From Candidatus Acididesulfobacter guangdongensis (GTDB taxonomy: Bacteria > SZUA-79 > Acidulodesulfobacterales > Acidulodesulfobacteraceae): 64,000 nt of DNA. Below the pieces are notes generated by a model. It worked only from the letters and a program-made list of their open reading frames with translations, was not told where the DNA came from and made no database searches. Shown here in pieces: positions 8,904 through 17,637 of the stretch. How positions within the stretch are numbered: the first letter of the stretch is position 1; the number at the start of each line of letters is the position of its first letter. The stretch spans positions 124,001-188,000 of the forward strand of contig SGBC01000001.1 of NCBI GenBank assembly GCA_004195045.1, written 5' to 3'. The position numbers were made by a program, and so were the translations under genes.

Positions 8904-9180
8904 TTAAAGAAATATAAGGCATTATTGCAATATTTCTGGATGCCTTTATAGCTTTTGCAATTTTTCTTTGATGGTAAGCGCAATTGCCTGTTACCCTTCT
9001 CGGCATAATTTTGCCTTTTTCAGTTACAAAATTTCTCAAAAGACGCGTATCTTTATAATCAATTTTTAAATTCTTGTCTGCGCAGAATCTGCACATTTTT
9101 TTTCTTGTAAATGGTCTATGAGAAAAGTTTGCATTTGCTGCCGGTCTGCTTGCAGACGTTCTTTCAAATTTTTTAAACAT
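8896..9180 (-). CDS. rpsR: 30S ribosomal protein S18
   Basis: 94 residues. The core is [27 protein letters not shown] followed by [17 protein letters not shown], the S18 signature; S18 binds S6 on the 30S platform. The N-terminal half carries CRFC, and a later Cys/His pair (NCAYH) completes a likely zinc-binding C+ version. GGGAGGAA lies in the 3' end of rpsF, and the two genes overlap by 8 bases. N-terminal extension [13 protein letters not shown] is slightly longer than average. Confidence 0.97.
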   Translation of the reverse strand: MFKKFERTSASRPAANANFSHRPFTRKKMCRFCADKNLKIDYKDTRLLRNFVTEKGKIMPRRVTGNCAYHQRKIAKAIKASRNIAIMPYISLNV

Positions 9181-9535
9181 TGACGGCTTCCTCCCTTGAA
9201 GACTCTAAATCATTTGTGAATAATACGGTTTGATACCTAAGGCAATCTTCTATATTTCTTAAATTTCTTTCCAACTCGGCTACAACATTGCTTTTAGCCG
9301 AATAATGAATAACGATATAACGTCCTTTGCCGGTTTTTTTAATTTCATACGAAAGCTTTCTTAATCCCCAATCGCTTACGCTTATAATTTCGCCGCCTTC
9401 TTTAGCAATAATTCCTTTAATTTTTTCTACAAACTGATTATATTGCGAATCATCGAAATCAGGATTGACTATTATAACAGTTTCATACTTTCTAAAAAAA
9501 TTATGGTTAATGTCTGAAAATATATCGATTTTCAA
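9173..9535 (-). CDS. rpsF: 30S ribosomal protein S6 (TTG start)
   Basis: The start is TTG at 9535-9533 with AGGAGG 5 bases upstream (9541-9546). The S6 core begins at [13 protein letters not shown], about 14 residues after the start, so this S6 has a short N-terminal extension ([14 protein letters not shown]). The rest follows the family: [29 protein letters not shown] and [16 protein letters not shown]. It is the first gene of the S6-S18-YybS-L9-DnaB operon. The rare start codon may tune expression. No other in-frame ATG fits better. Confidence 0.96.
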   Translation of the reverse strand: MKIDIFSDINHNFFRKYETVIIVNPDFDDSQYNQFVEKIKGIIAKEGGEIISVSDWGLRKLSYEIKKTGKGRYIVIHYSAKSNVVAELERNLRNIEDCLRYQTVLFTNDLESSREEAVNV

Positions 9536-9717
9536 AATTCCTCCTCTTTTAATCGTTTTTTAGTTACTTAATTATTTACTTTTTATCTGTTTATTTATCT
9601 TATCGCTCTTATCGCTCATTATTACATACCGATATTAATTATATATTATTACCATACCGTATTATAATTTTATTCCATAAGGTTAAGAAAGATATTATAA
9701 ACGCACATACAAAAATT

Positions 9718-9857
9718 TGCAATAATTTTTTTATTTATTTTTTTATTTTACAACTGCTAACGGTTTTGCAATAATTTTTTTATTTATTTTATTTATTTAT
9801 TTTATTTTATTTTATTTTATTTATTTTTTTATTTATTTTACAACTACTAACGGTAAT
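9718..9857. repeat. T-rich repeat including a copy of the next gene's 3' end
   Basis: Runs of TTTA/TTTTA fill 9721-9840. ATTTTACAACTGCTAACGGT (about 9745-9764) is a near-copy of ATTTTACAACTACTAACGGT at 9835-9854, which forms the last codons of the radical SAM gene; the block GCAATAATTTTTTTATTTA also occurs twice (near 9718 and 9768). It looks like a local duplication of the gene end with slippage between the copies. Confidence 0.6.
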
Positions 9858-11260
9858 GTATAAGTGGACGGCGTTGAAATGCATTTCATAGATCTTTTTA
9901 ATTTAATCATATGGTCCAAAGACATTTTACCCATCATCATATATTTAATAACAAACAATACATCGTTTGCCCTCAAGTTTAATTTTTTATATGACGTTTT
10001 ATAAAGATTTGAAAATTCTTTAAAAAATTCTGTAGTCGGTAAAAGAGTATCTAATACAGGATGAAACAAATCATAATAGGAATAATCGGTAATAGTCAGC
10101 TTGCTCTTTAATTCATTAAATAATTTAGTTCCGGGAAGCGGCGTAAGAACAGAAAAAACAGGCACGCTTATTTTTAGCCTTTTAACGAAATTCATTAATT
10201 TTTCAAAATCAATCTTAGAAAAACTTGGCGATACTATAAAAGATGCCGTAACGGCAACGTCGTGTTTCTTTGCAATATAATAAGCTCTCTCATTCATTTC
10301 TGATGAGTTATCCTTATGAATATCATTTAACGTTTCATCGTCCACACTCTCAAACCCTATAAAAATATTGGATAGACCTATCTCTTTCCATTGTTTTATA
10401 AGTTCAGGATGCTTAACAATGGTATCGCTCCTTGCCTGAATTGTATAAAGTTTCTTTATCTTTGCTTTTTTTACAAGTTCGCCGATAGCTTTTGCTCTTC
10501 TGACATCGCTGAAAAAATTATCGTCCGTTACTAAAATATAGTCCTCTTTTATAGATTTTAATTCGGCAACAACCCTTTCCGGAGATTTAGATCTGTAAGT
10601 TCCTCTATAAAAATTCCATACACTGCAAAAATCACATTTAAAAGGGCAGCCTCTGGCTGTTTCAAGACACGCTAACGATGTTCTTATGCCGAGATAATAT
10701 TTTTTTCTGTATTCTGCAGTTAAATGCCTGGCAAAAAAAGGAGCCTCGTTAATATTTTTTATTAAACTTCTCTGTTTTGTTTTAATCTGCTGTCCGGTAT
10801 CGCTGTCGCAATAGGCAATGCCGTCAACATTTGCAAGAGGCTTTCCGGCAGAATAGGCCCGCAAAAGCTCAACAACGGTCACTTCTCCTTCACCTATAAC
10901 AACGGCATCAATTTCTTTTATATTAAAATCAATGTGATAAACGGAAACGTGATGTCCCCCGACAAAAACAAACTTTGCCCCGTAGTTATTTTTAACCTTC
11001 TTTGCAAGTTCAATCACTCTATAAACATCCGGAGTAAAAGAGCATGAAAAACCGTAGGCATCCGGTTTAAAATCTTTTATGGCATTGTCTAAATATTTAT
11101 CCGGGTCCTTCCCCACAGCTCTTAAATCGACTATTTTAACATTGTGTTTGTCATTTAAAAGGCTTCCGCCTATGGCTTCCAGCCCTGTAGGCTCAATTAA
11201 AGCAACGTTATTTAAACCTACCGTATTTTTATTATCTGGTTGAATAAGCAAAATCTTCAT
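9833..11260 (-). CDS. B12-binding radical SAM protein, hopanoid C-3 methylase (HpnR)-like
   Basis: ATG at 11260 is chosen over an upstream in-frame GTG (11269) because AAAGGG lies 8 bases before it. Residues 1-135 form a cobalamin-binding domain (PTGLEAIGGSLL, FVFVGGHHVSV). The radical SAM cluster motif is C-x3-C-x2-C in ARGCPFKCDFCSVWNFYRGTYR; next come VTDDNFFSD and a TIM-barrel segment IGFESVDDETLNDIHK. The motif order, including C-terminal YYDLFHPVLDTLLPTTEFF, resembles HpnR-type enzymes that methylate hopanoids at C-3, but other B12 radical SAM methylases share much of it. No other hopanoid gene is in the window. The gene stands alone between A+T-rich spacers. Confidence 0.75.
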   Translation of the reverse strand: MKILLIQPDNKNTVGLNNVALIEPTGLEAIGGSLLNDKHNVKIVDLRAVGKDPDKYLDNAIKDFKPDAYGFSCSFTPDVYRVIELAKKVKNNYGAKFVFVGGHHVSVYHIDFNIKEIDAVVIGEGEVTVVELLRAYSAGKPLANVDGIAYCDSDTGQQIKTKQRSLIKNINEAPFFARHLTAEYRKKYYLGIRTSLACLETARGCPFKCDFCSVWNFYRGTYRSKSPERVVAELKSIKEDYILVTDDNFFSDVRRAKAIGELVKKAKIKKLYTIQARSDTIVKHPELIKQWKEIGLSNIFIGFESVDDETLNDIHKDNSSEMNERAYYIAKKHDVAVTASFIVSPSFSKIDFEKLMNFVKRLKISVPVFSVLTPLPGTKLFNELKSKLTITDYSYYDLFHPVLDTLLPTTEFFKEFSNLYKTSYKKLNLRANDVLFVIKYMMMGKMSLDHMIKLKRSMKCISTPSTYTLPLVVVK

Positions 11261-11269
11261 AATCAACAC

Positions 11270-11801
11270 CCTTTATTTATATTTTTTATATTTTCATATT
11301 ATATTATATAGTATGTCAACATCACTATCATTATATTAAATATACCACATAAATATAAATTAAAAAAGATTTAAAAATAAAAATATCTTAATTTTATTTA
11401 TATGTTATTTACAATATCAAAAATATTAATTTATTTATATTTTTTGATATTTTTGATTTTTTATATTTTCGATATTTTTTATTGACAAACTTAAATAAAT
11501 ATAATAAATTAATTCCATATAGTTGACTATTTTAGTAATGTATTATTTTACATTTTTTATAATTTTTTTGTATCAATATGACTTAGCTTCGTTATATAAT
11601 TATACAATTAGCCTGCTGTATCAAAATTAAATAATTAAATAATTAAAAATTTAAATAATTAAATTAATTAATTAATTAGAATAGACAAACAAATCTGAAA
11701 ATTAAGGCTAACATTACATAAATAAAAATAATAAGAAGTATAAAAACTAAATTAAAATTTTAGAATTTTCATTATTATTTATAATAATGAAAATAAATTA
11801 G
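11270..11801. other. A+T-rich intergenic region between divergent genes
   Basis: 530 bp between the radical SAM gene (leftward) and the Nramp-like gene (rightward). It contains an imperfect inverted repeat AATATCAAAAATAT / ATATTTTTTGATATT near 11415-11454. A TTGACA near 11483 has a poor TAAATT -10 match 17 bp on, and is only a weak promoter candidate for the transporter. No ORF with a ribosome-binding site was seen. Confidence 0.4.
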
Positions 11802-13208
11802 ATGAATAAACATCATTCAGAAAAAAATAATTATAAAAAAAGCAACAAATTATTTAAATCTGAAAACTCGGAAAATTTTAAGAAAAAATACATAACAAGC
11901 AACGATGAATCTGAAATTCAGGTTCAAAAAAGGAATAGAAACAGATACGGAAAAGATAAAAAATATAGGGACAAATTTAAAAGAGTTGCATATAAATGGC
12001 TGCATTTTTTTAAGGTATTAGGTCCAGGTTTTATTGTAATGGTAGCAGATATGGACGCCGGTTCTGTCACTACCGCCGCAGTTTCTGGAGCGCAGTGGGG
12101 TTACAAATTAGTGCTGATGCAGATAATCCTCATTCCTTTTTTATATCTTATTCAATCAATGACTTCAAGACTCGGGTGCGTGACAAGAAAAGGGCACGGT
12201 GAACTAATAAGGGAATATTACGGTTCAAAATGGGCTGCTTTTTCGACTGCCCTTTTATTTTTGACGGTTTTTGCAGCATTATTAACAGAATTTTCAGGAA
12301 TAGCGGCAAGCGGTGAAATATTTAATATTCCTAAAATATATTCTATCGGATTCAGCGTTCTAATCTTACTCATTGTTGTTTTTAGGGGAAGCTATAAAAA
12401 AGCGGAAAATATAGCGCTTATTTTTGCATTGTCCGGTTTTGTTTTTATTCCTGCCGCAATTTTTGCCCATCCGGATTTACATAAATTAGTATTTAGCGGT
12501 CTTATAGGCTCTCAGCCGATCTTTAACAAAAATTATGCCTTTTTAATAGCGGCTAATGCGGGCGCAGTTATAATGCCATGGATGATATATTATCAGCAGA
12601 GCGCTACCGTTGACAAAAATTTATGCAAAAATGATGTTAAATTAGCAGCTGCAGATACGTTAGTCGGCAGTATAGCAACACAGCTTCTTATGATTGCGGT
12701 AATAGTGATGACCGCAGCTACACTATACACACATCATATAATTCCTTCATCCGCTAAAGCAATAGGTCAATCTCTTATTCCTCTTGCGGGAAAATATGCC
12801 GGACTTCTTTTTGCAGTTGGATTATACAGTTCAAGCGTTCTCGCCGCTTTTGTCGTATCCATGGCTTTTGCGTGGGCAGCCGGTGAAACATGGGGATTTA
12901 AACATAGTTTAAATAATAAATTCAAGGAATCAAAAATGTTTCATTTTTTATATATGGCGCTAATTATTATGGCTGCATTAATAGTGCTTGCTCCTAACAT
13001 ACCTCTGGTAACTCTGATGGTGGACGTTGAAGCATTTAACGGTTTTGTTCTTCCGATTGTACTTGTGTTTTTAATATTGCTTGCCGGCAATAAGAAGATT
13101 CTTGGCGAACATGCCTACTCAAAAGCAAAATTGGCTATAGTAGCGTTGGTAGGTTTAATAATGGTTGTTCTTGGAATAATTACGGTACTTCCTCAAAATT
13201 GGCTTTAA
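11802..13208 (+). CDS. Nramp-related metal transporter with non-canonical metal-site motifs
   Basis: 468 residues: a 45-residue Lys/Asn-rich cytoplasmic N-terminus, then about eleven membrane helices. TM1 reads GPGFIVMVADMDAGSVTTAA, followed by SGAQWGYKLVLMQ as in Nramp proteins, but the canonical DPGN is D-A-G-S here. The TM6 equivalent is ANAGAVIMPWMIYYQQSA, where classical Nramps have MPH followed by a Ser; the Met is kept but His is Trp. It therefore belongs to a divergent Nramp-like branch whose ion preference (Mn, Fe, Mg or other) cannot be read from sequence. It is convergent with the ROK kinase gene, with only 14 bp between stops. Confidence 0.82.
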   Translation: MNKHHSEKNNYKKSNKLFKSENSENFKKKYITSNDESEIQVQKRNRNRYGKDKKYRDKFKRVAYKWLHFFKVLGPGFIVMVADMDAGSVTTAAVSGAQWGYKLVLMQIILIPFLYLIQSMTSRLGCVTRKGHGELIREYYGSKWAAFSTALLFLTVFAALLTEFSGIAASGEIFNIPKIYSIGFSVLILLIVVFRGSYKKAENIALIFALSGFVFIPAAIFAHPDLHKLVFSGLIGSQPIFNKNYAFLIAANAGAVIMPWMIYYQQSATVDKNLCKNDVKLAAADTLVGSIATQLLMIAVIVMTAATLYTHHIIPSSAKAIGQSLIPLAGKYAGLLFAVGLYSSSVLAAFVVSMAFAWAAGETWGFKHSLNNKFKESKMFHFLYMALIIMAALIVLAPNIPLVTLMVDVEAFNGFVLPIVLVFLILLAGNKKILGEHAYSKAKLAIVALVGLIMVVLGIITVLPQNWL

Positions 13209-13222
13209 TTCACGCAATATAA

Positions 13223-14221
13223 TTATTTTATTTGCGATTTCGCAACCATAGCAGCCCCTATTAATCCTGCGGATTCGCCAAATTCTGATTTAATAATTTT
13301 CAAAGAATCCACCGACACTTTCAGCGCCCTTTTTCTTATTTCTTTTTCTGCTATTTCGACTAAATCAGGTATACCGTCAATAACTCCTCCGCCAAGAACA
13401 ATCATGCACGGATTTAATAAATTTACGACGCTTATAATGCCGTCGGCGATATAACCCGCCGTTATATGCACAAGTTCTTTTGCTGCTTCATCCTCTAGCA
13501 TATAGGCTTTGCTGATTGATTCGGATGAAATATTATTTACGCCGCCGGATGATAATTCTATCAGCATTTTATATTTTTCAGGATTTCGAACTGCTTTTTC
13601 CACGGCTATTTCTGCAATCCCCCAGCCTCCTGCGTACGCTTCAAAACATCCGTTATTTCCGCAATGACATTTTCTTCCGCCAGACACTATAACAGCATGC
13701 CCTATTTCACCTGCCGAACCGTTACAACCTTCAATAAGCCTGTTGTTAATAATCAACCCTGAACCGATACCCGTCCCTATAAAAATACATACCAAGTTTT
13801 TAAAGCCTTTACCGGCACCAGTTTTCCACTCTCCATAGGCTATTGCATTCACATCGTTCTCGATGAAAACAGGGGTATTAAATAAATTTTCAAGTTCTTC
13901 TTTTATACGAACATTTCTCCAATTAAGATTAGGAGAATATATAATAACGCCGCTCCTTCTGTCTATTTGTCCCGCAGCGGCAATTCCGACAGCTTTTATA
14001 TTTTTTATACCTGTATTTTTTGTGTCATAATCTTTACGTTGCTCAATTAATCTTTTTATAAATGTTTTAATCTGCCCTATAGCTTTATCTGCAGACTGTT
14101 CAATAGGCATCGAATTAAAACTTAACAGTCTGCCTCTTGCATCTACCATGCCGAATCTTATATTCGTCCCGCCGATGTCAATACCCAGATATTGACCGAT
14201 TTTATCTATATTTTTATTCAT
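13223..14221 (-). CDS. ROK family sugar kinase (glucokinase-like)
   Basis: 332 residues. The phosphate-1 loop GIDIGGTNIRFGMVDARG starts at about residue 14. END-VNAIAYGEW holds the catalytic Asp, and FIGTGIGSGLIINNRLIEG is the second phosphate loop. EIGHAVI plus CHCGNNGCFEAYAG form the ROK zinc site (His and three Cys), and a late GGGVIDG adenosine segment is present. ROK members include glucokinases and N-acetyl-sugar kinases; with HTH absent this is a kinase, not a repressor. AAGGAT precedes the ATG. It lies next to no sugar pathway gene, so the substrate is open; glucokinase is most usual. Confidence 0.92.
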   Translation of the reverse strand: MNKNIDKIGQYLGIDIGGTNIRFGMVDARGRLLSFNSMPIEQSADKAIGQIKTFIKRLIEQRKDYDTKNTGIKNIKAVGIAAAGQIDRRSGVIIYSPNLNWRNVRIKEELENLFNTPVFIENDVNAIAYGEWKTGAGKGFKNLVCIFIGTGIGSGLIINNRLIEGCNGSAGEIGHAVIVSGGRKCHCGNNGCFEAYAGGWGIAEIAVEKAVRNPEKYKMLIELSSGGVNNISSESISKAYMLEDEAAKELVHITAGYIADGIISVVNLLNPCMIVLGGGVIDGIPDLVEIAEKEIRKRALKVSVDSLKIIKSEFGESAGLIGAAMVAKSQIK

Positions 14222-14263
14222 TCTTATCCTTCTGAATTAAAATGAACTGCCGCCGTCTTTTCG

Positions 14264-14320
14264 GACGGAAACTTCTCACAATATTAGTTAAATCTAATTT
14301 ATTAATTGAGGCGCTGCTGC
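14264..14320. repeat. Dispersed repeat, copy 1 (CGGAAACTTCTC / GGCGCTGCTGC)
   Basis: Contains CGGAAACTTCTC, ACAATATTAGTTAAAT and, at 14310-14320, GGCGCTGCTGC. The same words occur at 42249-42343 with the order of the GGCGCTGCTGC block reversed. Both copies lie just upstream of leftward gene starts (ROK kinase here, AddA-like helicase there). Confidence 0.55.
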
Positions 14321-14550
14321 TATATTGTTATATATAAAATTATAATCCATCAACTTATTCTTATTCTATTATATTTTTTCTTATATTTATATATTATTTT
14401 AATACACAAGTTAGGCGGATTTAAAAAAAATGCAGCTGCAGACACAGGCAATAATAAAACCTATGTCATACAGCTGCATCTATAGCCATTAATCTACTCA
14501 GCCTAATCAAAAATTTAAATTGATATTAAATTCATTAAATAAATAAATGT

Positions 14551-14647
14551 TTAGGAAAAGGTGTCAGATTTTATTTTTTTGCATATGGAGTAGTTCAATT
14601 AACAAAGAAGATATTTGCAAAAAAATTAATCTGACACCTTTTCCTAA
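14551..14647. repeat. Palindromic repeat family, copy R1 (GGAAAAGGTGTCAG hairpin)
   Basis: The ends TTAGGAAAAGGTGTCAGATT and AATCTGACACCTTTTCCTAA are exact inverted repeats, and the interior (TTTTTTTGCATATGGAGTAG on one side, TATTTGCAAAAAAATTAAT on the other) extends the stem imperfectly. It matches copies at 32770-32860 and 49842-49932, with the interior in opposite orientation here. It ends 15 bases from the stop of the propeller gene at 14663, so it may also act as a transcript 3' end. Confidence 0.85.
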
Positions 14648-14662
14648 TAGAGCAATAAAATT

Positions 14663-16024
14663 TTATAATGCTGAAAGCGGGATAGCATTAATCCAGCCGA
14701 AATTGGTTCCTATTATCATAGTTTTACCTATAATAACGGCGTCCTGCGGTCCATATCCTCCGTTATGCGCATTATATTTGCTTATTATATGCCCGTTATT
14801 TTTGTTTAATACAAATATAGTTCCGTTACCGGTCGGGAAATAAACCTTGTATCCGAGCAATACAGGCGCTGCTTTCATTCTGATAAGTTTCTTGCTCCAT
14901 AATATCTTGCCTGTTTTCAGATTAATAGCATATGCTTTTTTTGTAACAGGGCTGCCTGTATATATTATTCCTTTATGTATCATAGGAACAGCATCTTTGT
15001 TTCTTGGCGGCACAGTTCCGGAACCTAATATTTTTTTCCAAATAATGTGCCCGTTTCTTGCATTTAATGCAATTTCTTCGCTTCTTGAAGTTCCCGCCGT
15101 TAATCCCGGGATTTCAATCTGATTGACTTCAATACCGCTTTTTGATACGGCAGGAGAACCATCGCCGCTGCTTGATGAAAAACAATGAGCAGGTTTTACC
15201 TTCCATATTAATTTTCCCGTATTAGCATTAACGGCATAAAAATAATTAGGATGTGTACCGTTAGTCAATACAATATTTTTATATCTTGTGGCAGACGACA
15301 TACTGACAAACGATCTTATATATATCCTCCATAATAATTTGCCTGTCCTTGCATTTAAACCGTAAATATGCCCGTCACCGTTTCCAAAGATAAGTTTGTT
15401 ATGATAATATACAGGCGTTGGCATATCTTCGCCTTTTGTATGATATTCCCATATAAGTTTACCTGTTTTTGCGTTTAAAGCATAATATGCGCTTACGTCG
15501 ACGCCTCTGATGACGTGAGAATGAGGCTCCGCAAATTTTATGGCGTGCGAATAGGCAAAAACTGAATTGCCTGCCCCGATATAAACAATTCCATGAGCTA
15601 CGACAGGCGTACCCATAAGCTGATTTAACGCATTAAATTTCCAGATAAGTTTGCCGGTCTTTGCATTTAATGCATAGAGATAATCATTGTCGCTCGGCAC
15701 ATAAACAACTCCCCTGGCGACAGAAGCTCCTATAGGAATGCCCATAATATCTCTTACGGTTGTCGGATTAAAATACCGTTCCTTAAAAGCCCTCTTGGAC
15801 ATACGTGCAGAAATAGCTCCAGGAACTCCGACAGTCCAATATGCATCTAAATTGCTTCCGTTTTCGTACACAGGATTGTGGTCAGAATTCATAGCGTACA
15901 TCGTCCAATTTGCAGGATAAGTACCGGCAAAAGACTTAGACGTCACCATAAACGCCAATACCGCAAATACAAGCGCAAATACTAGGCTTATACGCAACAA
16001 TGACAAATTAATTTTTAACTTCAT
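14663..16024 (-). CDS. Secreted PQQ-type beta-propeller protein
   Basis: 453 residues beginning with a signal peptide (RISLVFALVFAVLAFMV, likely cleaved after SFA). At least six copies of a propeller blade motif follow, of the form YALNAKTGKLIWK (near residues 117, 181, 224, 265 and later). These PQQ-like/BamB-type repeats form an eight-bladed propeller. True PQQ dehydrogenases carry a Cys-Cys pair and metal ligands that I do not see, so this may be a non-enzymatic scaffold or an electron-transfer protein in the periplasm. GGGAGG lies just before the ATG. A repeat hairpin follows the stop codon. Confidence 0.85.
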   Translation of the reverse strand: MKLKINLSLLRISLVFALVFAVLAFMVTSKSFAGTYPANWTMYAMNSDHNPVYENGSNLDAYWTVGVPGAISARMSKRAFKERYFNPTTVRDIMGIPIGASVARGVVYVPSDNDYLYALNAKTGKLIWKFNALNQLMGTPVVAHGIVYIGAGNSVFAYSHAIKFAEPHSHVIRGVDVSAYYALNAKTGKLIWEYHTKGEDMPTPVYYHNKLIFGNGDGHIYGLNARTGKLLWRIYIRSFVSMSSATRYKNIVLTNGTHPNYFYAVNANTGKLIWKVKPAHCFSSSSGDGSPAVSKSGIEVNQIEIPGLTAGTSRSEEIALNARNGHIIWKKILGSGTVPPRNKDAVPMIHKGIIYTGSPVTKKAYAINLKTGKILWSKKLIRMKAAPVLLGYKVYFPTGNGTIFVLNKNNGHIISKYNAHNGGYGPQDAVIIGKTMIIGTNFGWINAIPLSAL

Positions 16025-16585
16025 TTGTTTCCTCCCTTTTTAGTTTATATTGATTTAATGATCTAATAACTAATTACTGCATAGCTGATAACTGTCTTTA
16101 AATTATTTACATTATGTTAACTGAAAAATTATAAAATAAAAAAATTAATTTATAACTTCGATTGAAAAATAATTTCTCAGTTTTAATAAAATTAAATTAA
16201 TTTAATGCAGCAAAGCATCACGAGCGATTAAACGTCGCGTTAATTAAAACAAGCGTAAAATTGAGAGTTTTTCTTCGTCTAGTTAAATACAGCAGAATAA
16301 AAAATTTAATAATTTAAATAATAAATACGATAGAATAATTTAAATAATTTATTTTTAAAAATAATTTTTTCTAACAATTAAACATCTTTACATCAGAAAT
16401 CTTTACATCAGAAATCTTTACATCAGAAATCTTTACATATATCAGAATGATTTAAATAGGTTAATAATTTATTTTTAAAAATAATTTAGTTAGCAATTAA
16501 CCGTCTTTCCATTATTATTTAATTATTATATCAAAAAAATAAATTTGTCAAGTATTTTATTGCCGAATATACATTATTTACTACG
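16025..16585. other. A+T-rich intergenic region with direct repeats
   Basis: Upstream of the propeller gene. It holds a 15-bp tandem repeat (16384-16450) flanked by two longer direct repeats (16331-16385 and 16449-16505). The segment 16205-16275 (CACGAGCGATTAAACGTCGC) is less A+T-rich than its surroundings, but no RNA family was recognised. Confidence 0.4.
16331..16505. repeat. Direct repeats flanking a 15-bp tandem array
   Basis: The word ATCTTTACATCAGAA is repeated three times plus a degenerate fourth copy (16384-16450). On both sides lies AATAATTTATTTTTAAAAAT followed by AATTT and an ACAATTAA/GCAATTAA word (16331-16385 and 16449-16505). The arrangement looks like a duplication with an expanded centre. 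Confidence 0.65.
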
Positions 16586-16670
16586 TGGTGCGAAAGGGGG
16601 GACTTGAACCCCCATGGATTACTCCGCTGGATTCTAAGTCCAGTGCGTATACCAATTCCGCCACTTTCGC
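16586..16670 (-). tRNA. tRNA-Leu (anticodon TAG)
   Basis: Reading the minus strand, acceptor GCGAAAG pairs with CTTTCGC, followed by A and an encoded CCA (16588-16586). The D-arm is GGCGGAATTGGTATACGC. The anticodon loop CTTAGAA gives TAG. A long class II variable arm and T-loop GGTTCAAGTCC follow. The length is 85 bases, right for leucine. Confidence 0.95.
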
Positions 16671-16996
16671 GATACTGTATGAACTTGCAGTTTTTATATC
16701 TATAATGACATATATTATATTACGTAAAAACCGAATAATAGATATAAATAAACAATATGCATTGCAAATAAATCTTTTAATTTATATAGGAAAATTGTTT
16801 TAAAATATTTTAAATTATATCAGAATAATTTGATAAATAAAAGATGTTAAATTTGTATTTGCTCTAATTGCGGAATTGCATTAACTGAACGTCATTGATG
16901 GACTAACTAATTAACATTGCGGAATAATAAGCAAGGCAGCAAATAAAAAAAATGAAAAGAAAAAACGTCTATACCCAATTTAAATAATTTTCTAAT
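16671..16996. other. Spacer between tRNA-Leu and tRNA-Asp
   Basis: A+T-rich. I see no ORF with a ribosome-binding site, no hairpin of note and no third tRNA. Confidence 0.4.
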
Positions 16997-17073
16997 TGGC
17001 GGGGCCGACGGGGATCGAACCCGCGACCTCCGGCGTGACAGGCCGGCGTTCTAACCGGCTGAACTACAGCCCC
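16997..17073 (-). tRNA. tRNA-Asp (anticodon GTC)
   Basis: Acceptor GGGGCTG pairs with CGGCCCC, with discriminator G and an encoded CCA (16999-16997). Anticodon stem CCGGC/GCCGG with loop CTGTCAC gives GTC. The T-arm contains GGGTTCGATCCCC. The length is 77 bases. Confidence 0.95.
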
Positions 17074-17637
17074 GCATTATAAAAATACACTATATTTGTG
17101 ATTATATAATTAAATTTTGACAATGTAAAGAAGTAATTATTTTTTATTTTTTTATCGTCGGTTCTGGAGCCCACCCATACACAATAGATAAATATTGGAA
17201 TTTTTTCCAAAATATTTAATAGCCGAATTCCTAAATATTTCCGCTTCATCATACTACAGTCTCATATTGACACCATGATAGCCGGTTTTATGTAATAATT
17301 TCATCTTTGTCCATTTTGAAATCAAGTTCCGCCTTGATTATCTGCTTTATAGATTCTATACTCAAATTGATATACTCTAATTGACGCACCTTCTTTTAAA
17401 AAAACCTATAAAATTCCCCATATATATTTTGGATATACAAGTCATATATTTTTTAAATTATCTCAAGTATTCACCTGAAAAAATAATCTAAAAAAATACA
17501 CCTCACGCTATTAATAGTTATATGTAGCATATATTTTTTAAAAAATATGTAAAGCATTTTTTAAAATTTATTTACAATTTATTAATAATTTTGTTAATAA
17601 TTCAAATTAAAATTTTAAGCCTTTTGAACCGATTTAT
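17074..17637. other. Intergenic region with possible decayed coding fragments
   Basis: Between tRNA-Asp and the outer-membrane gene. On the minus strand two short stretches read like protein: about 17255-17153 (containing AEIFRNSAIKYFGKNSN) and about 17395-17290 (containing INLSIESIKQIIKAELDF). They are in different frames, lack starts and are interrupted by stops, so they may be remains of a lost gene or chance. The part 17400-17637 is A+T-rich with nothing recognised. Confidence 0.25.

Larger units (their letters stand above)
14222..14662. other. Intergenic region with two dispersed repeats
   Basis: Bases 14264-14320 match a repeat upstream of the AddA-like gene, and 14551-14647 is a copy of the GGTGTCAG hairpin family. 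Both are listed separately. The rest (14321-14550) includes ATGCAGCTGCAGACA with a partly complementary TACAGCTGCAT at 14431-14480 (possible hairpin), and is otherwise A+T-rich. Confidence 0.5.

Noticed and set aside
14547-14843. Plus-strand ORF across repeat R1 and the propeller gene end
   Set aside because: It starts inside the palindrome and runs antisense to the propeller gene; composition is not protein-like.
16384-16450. CRISPR-like array
   Set aside because: The repeats are 15 bp and directly adjoining with no spacers, so it is a simple tandem repeat.
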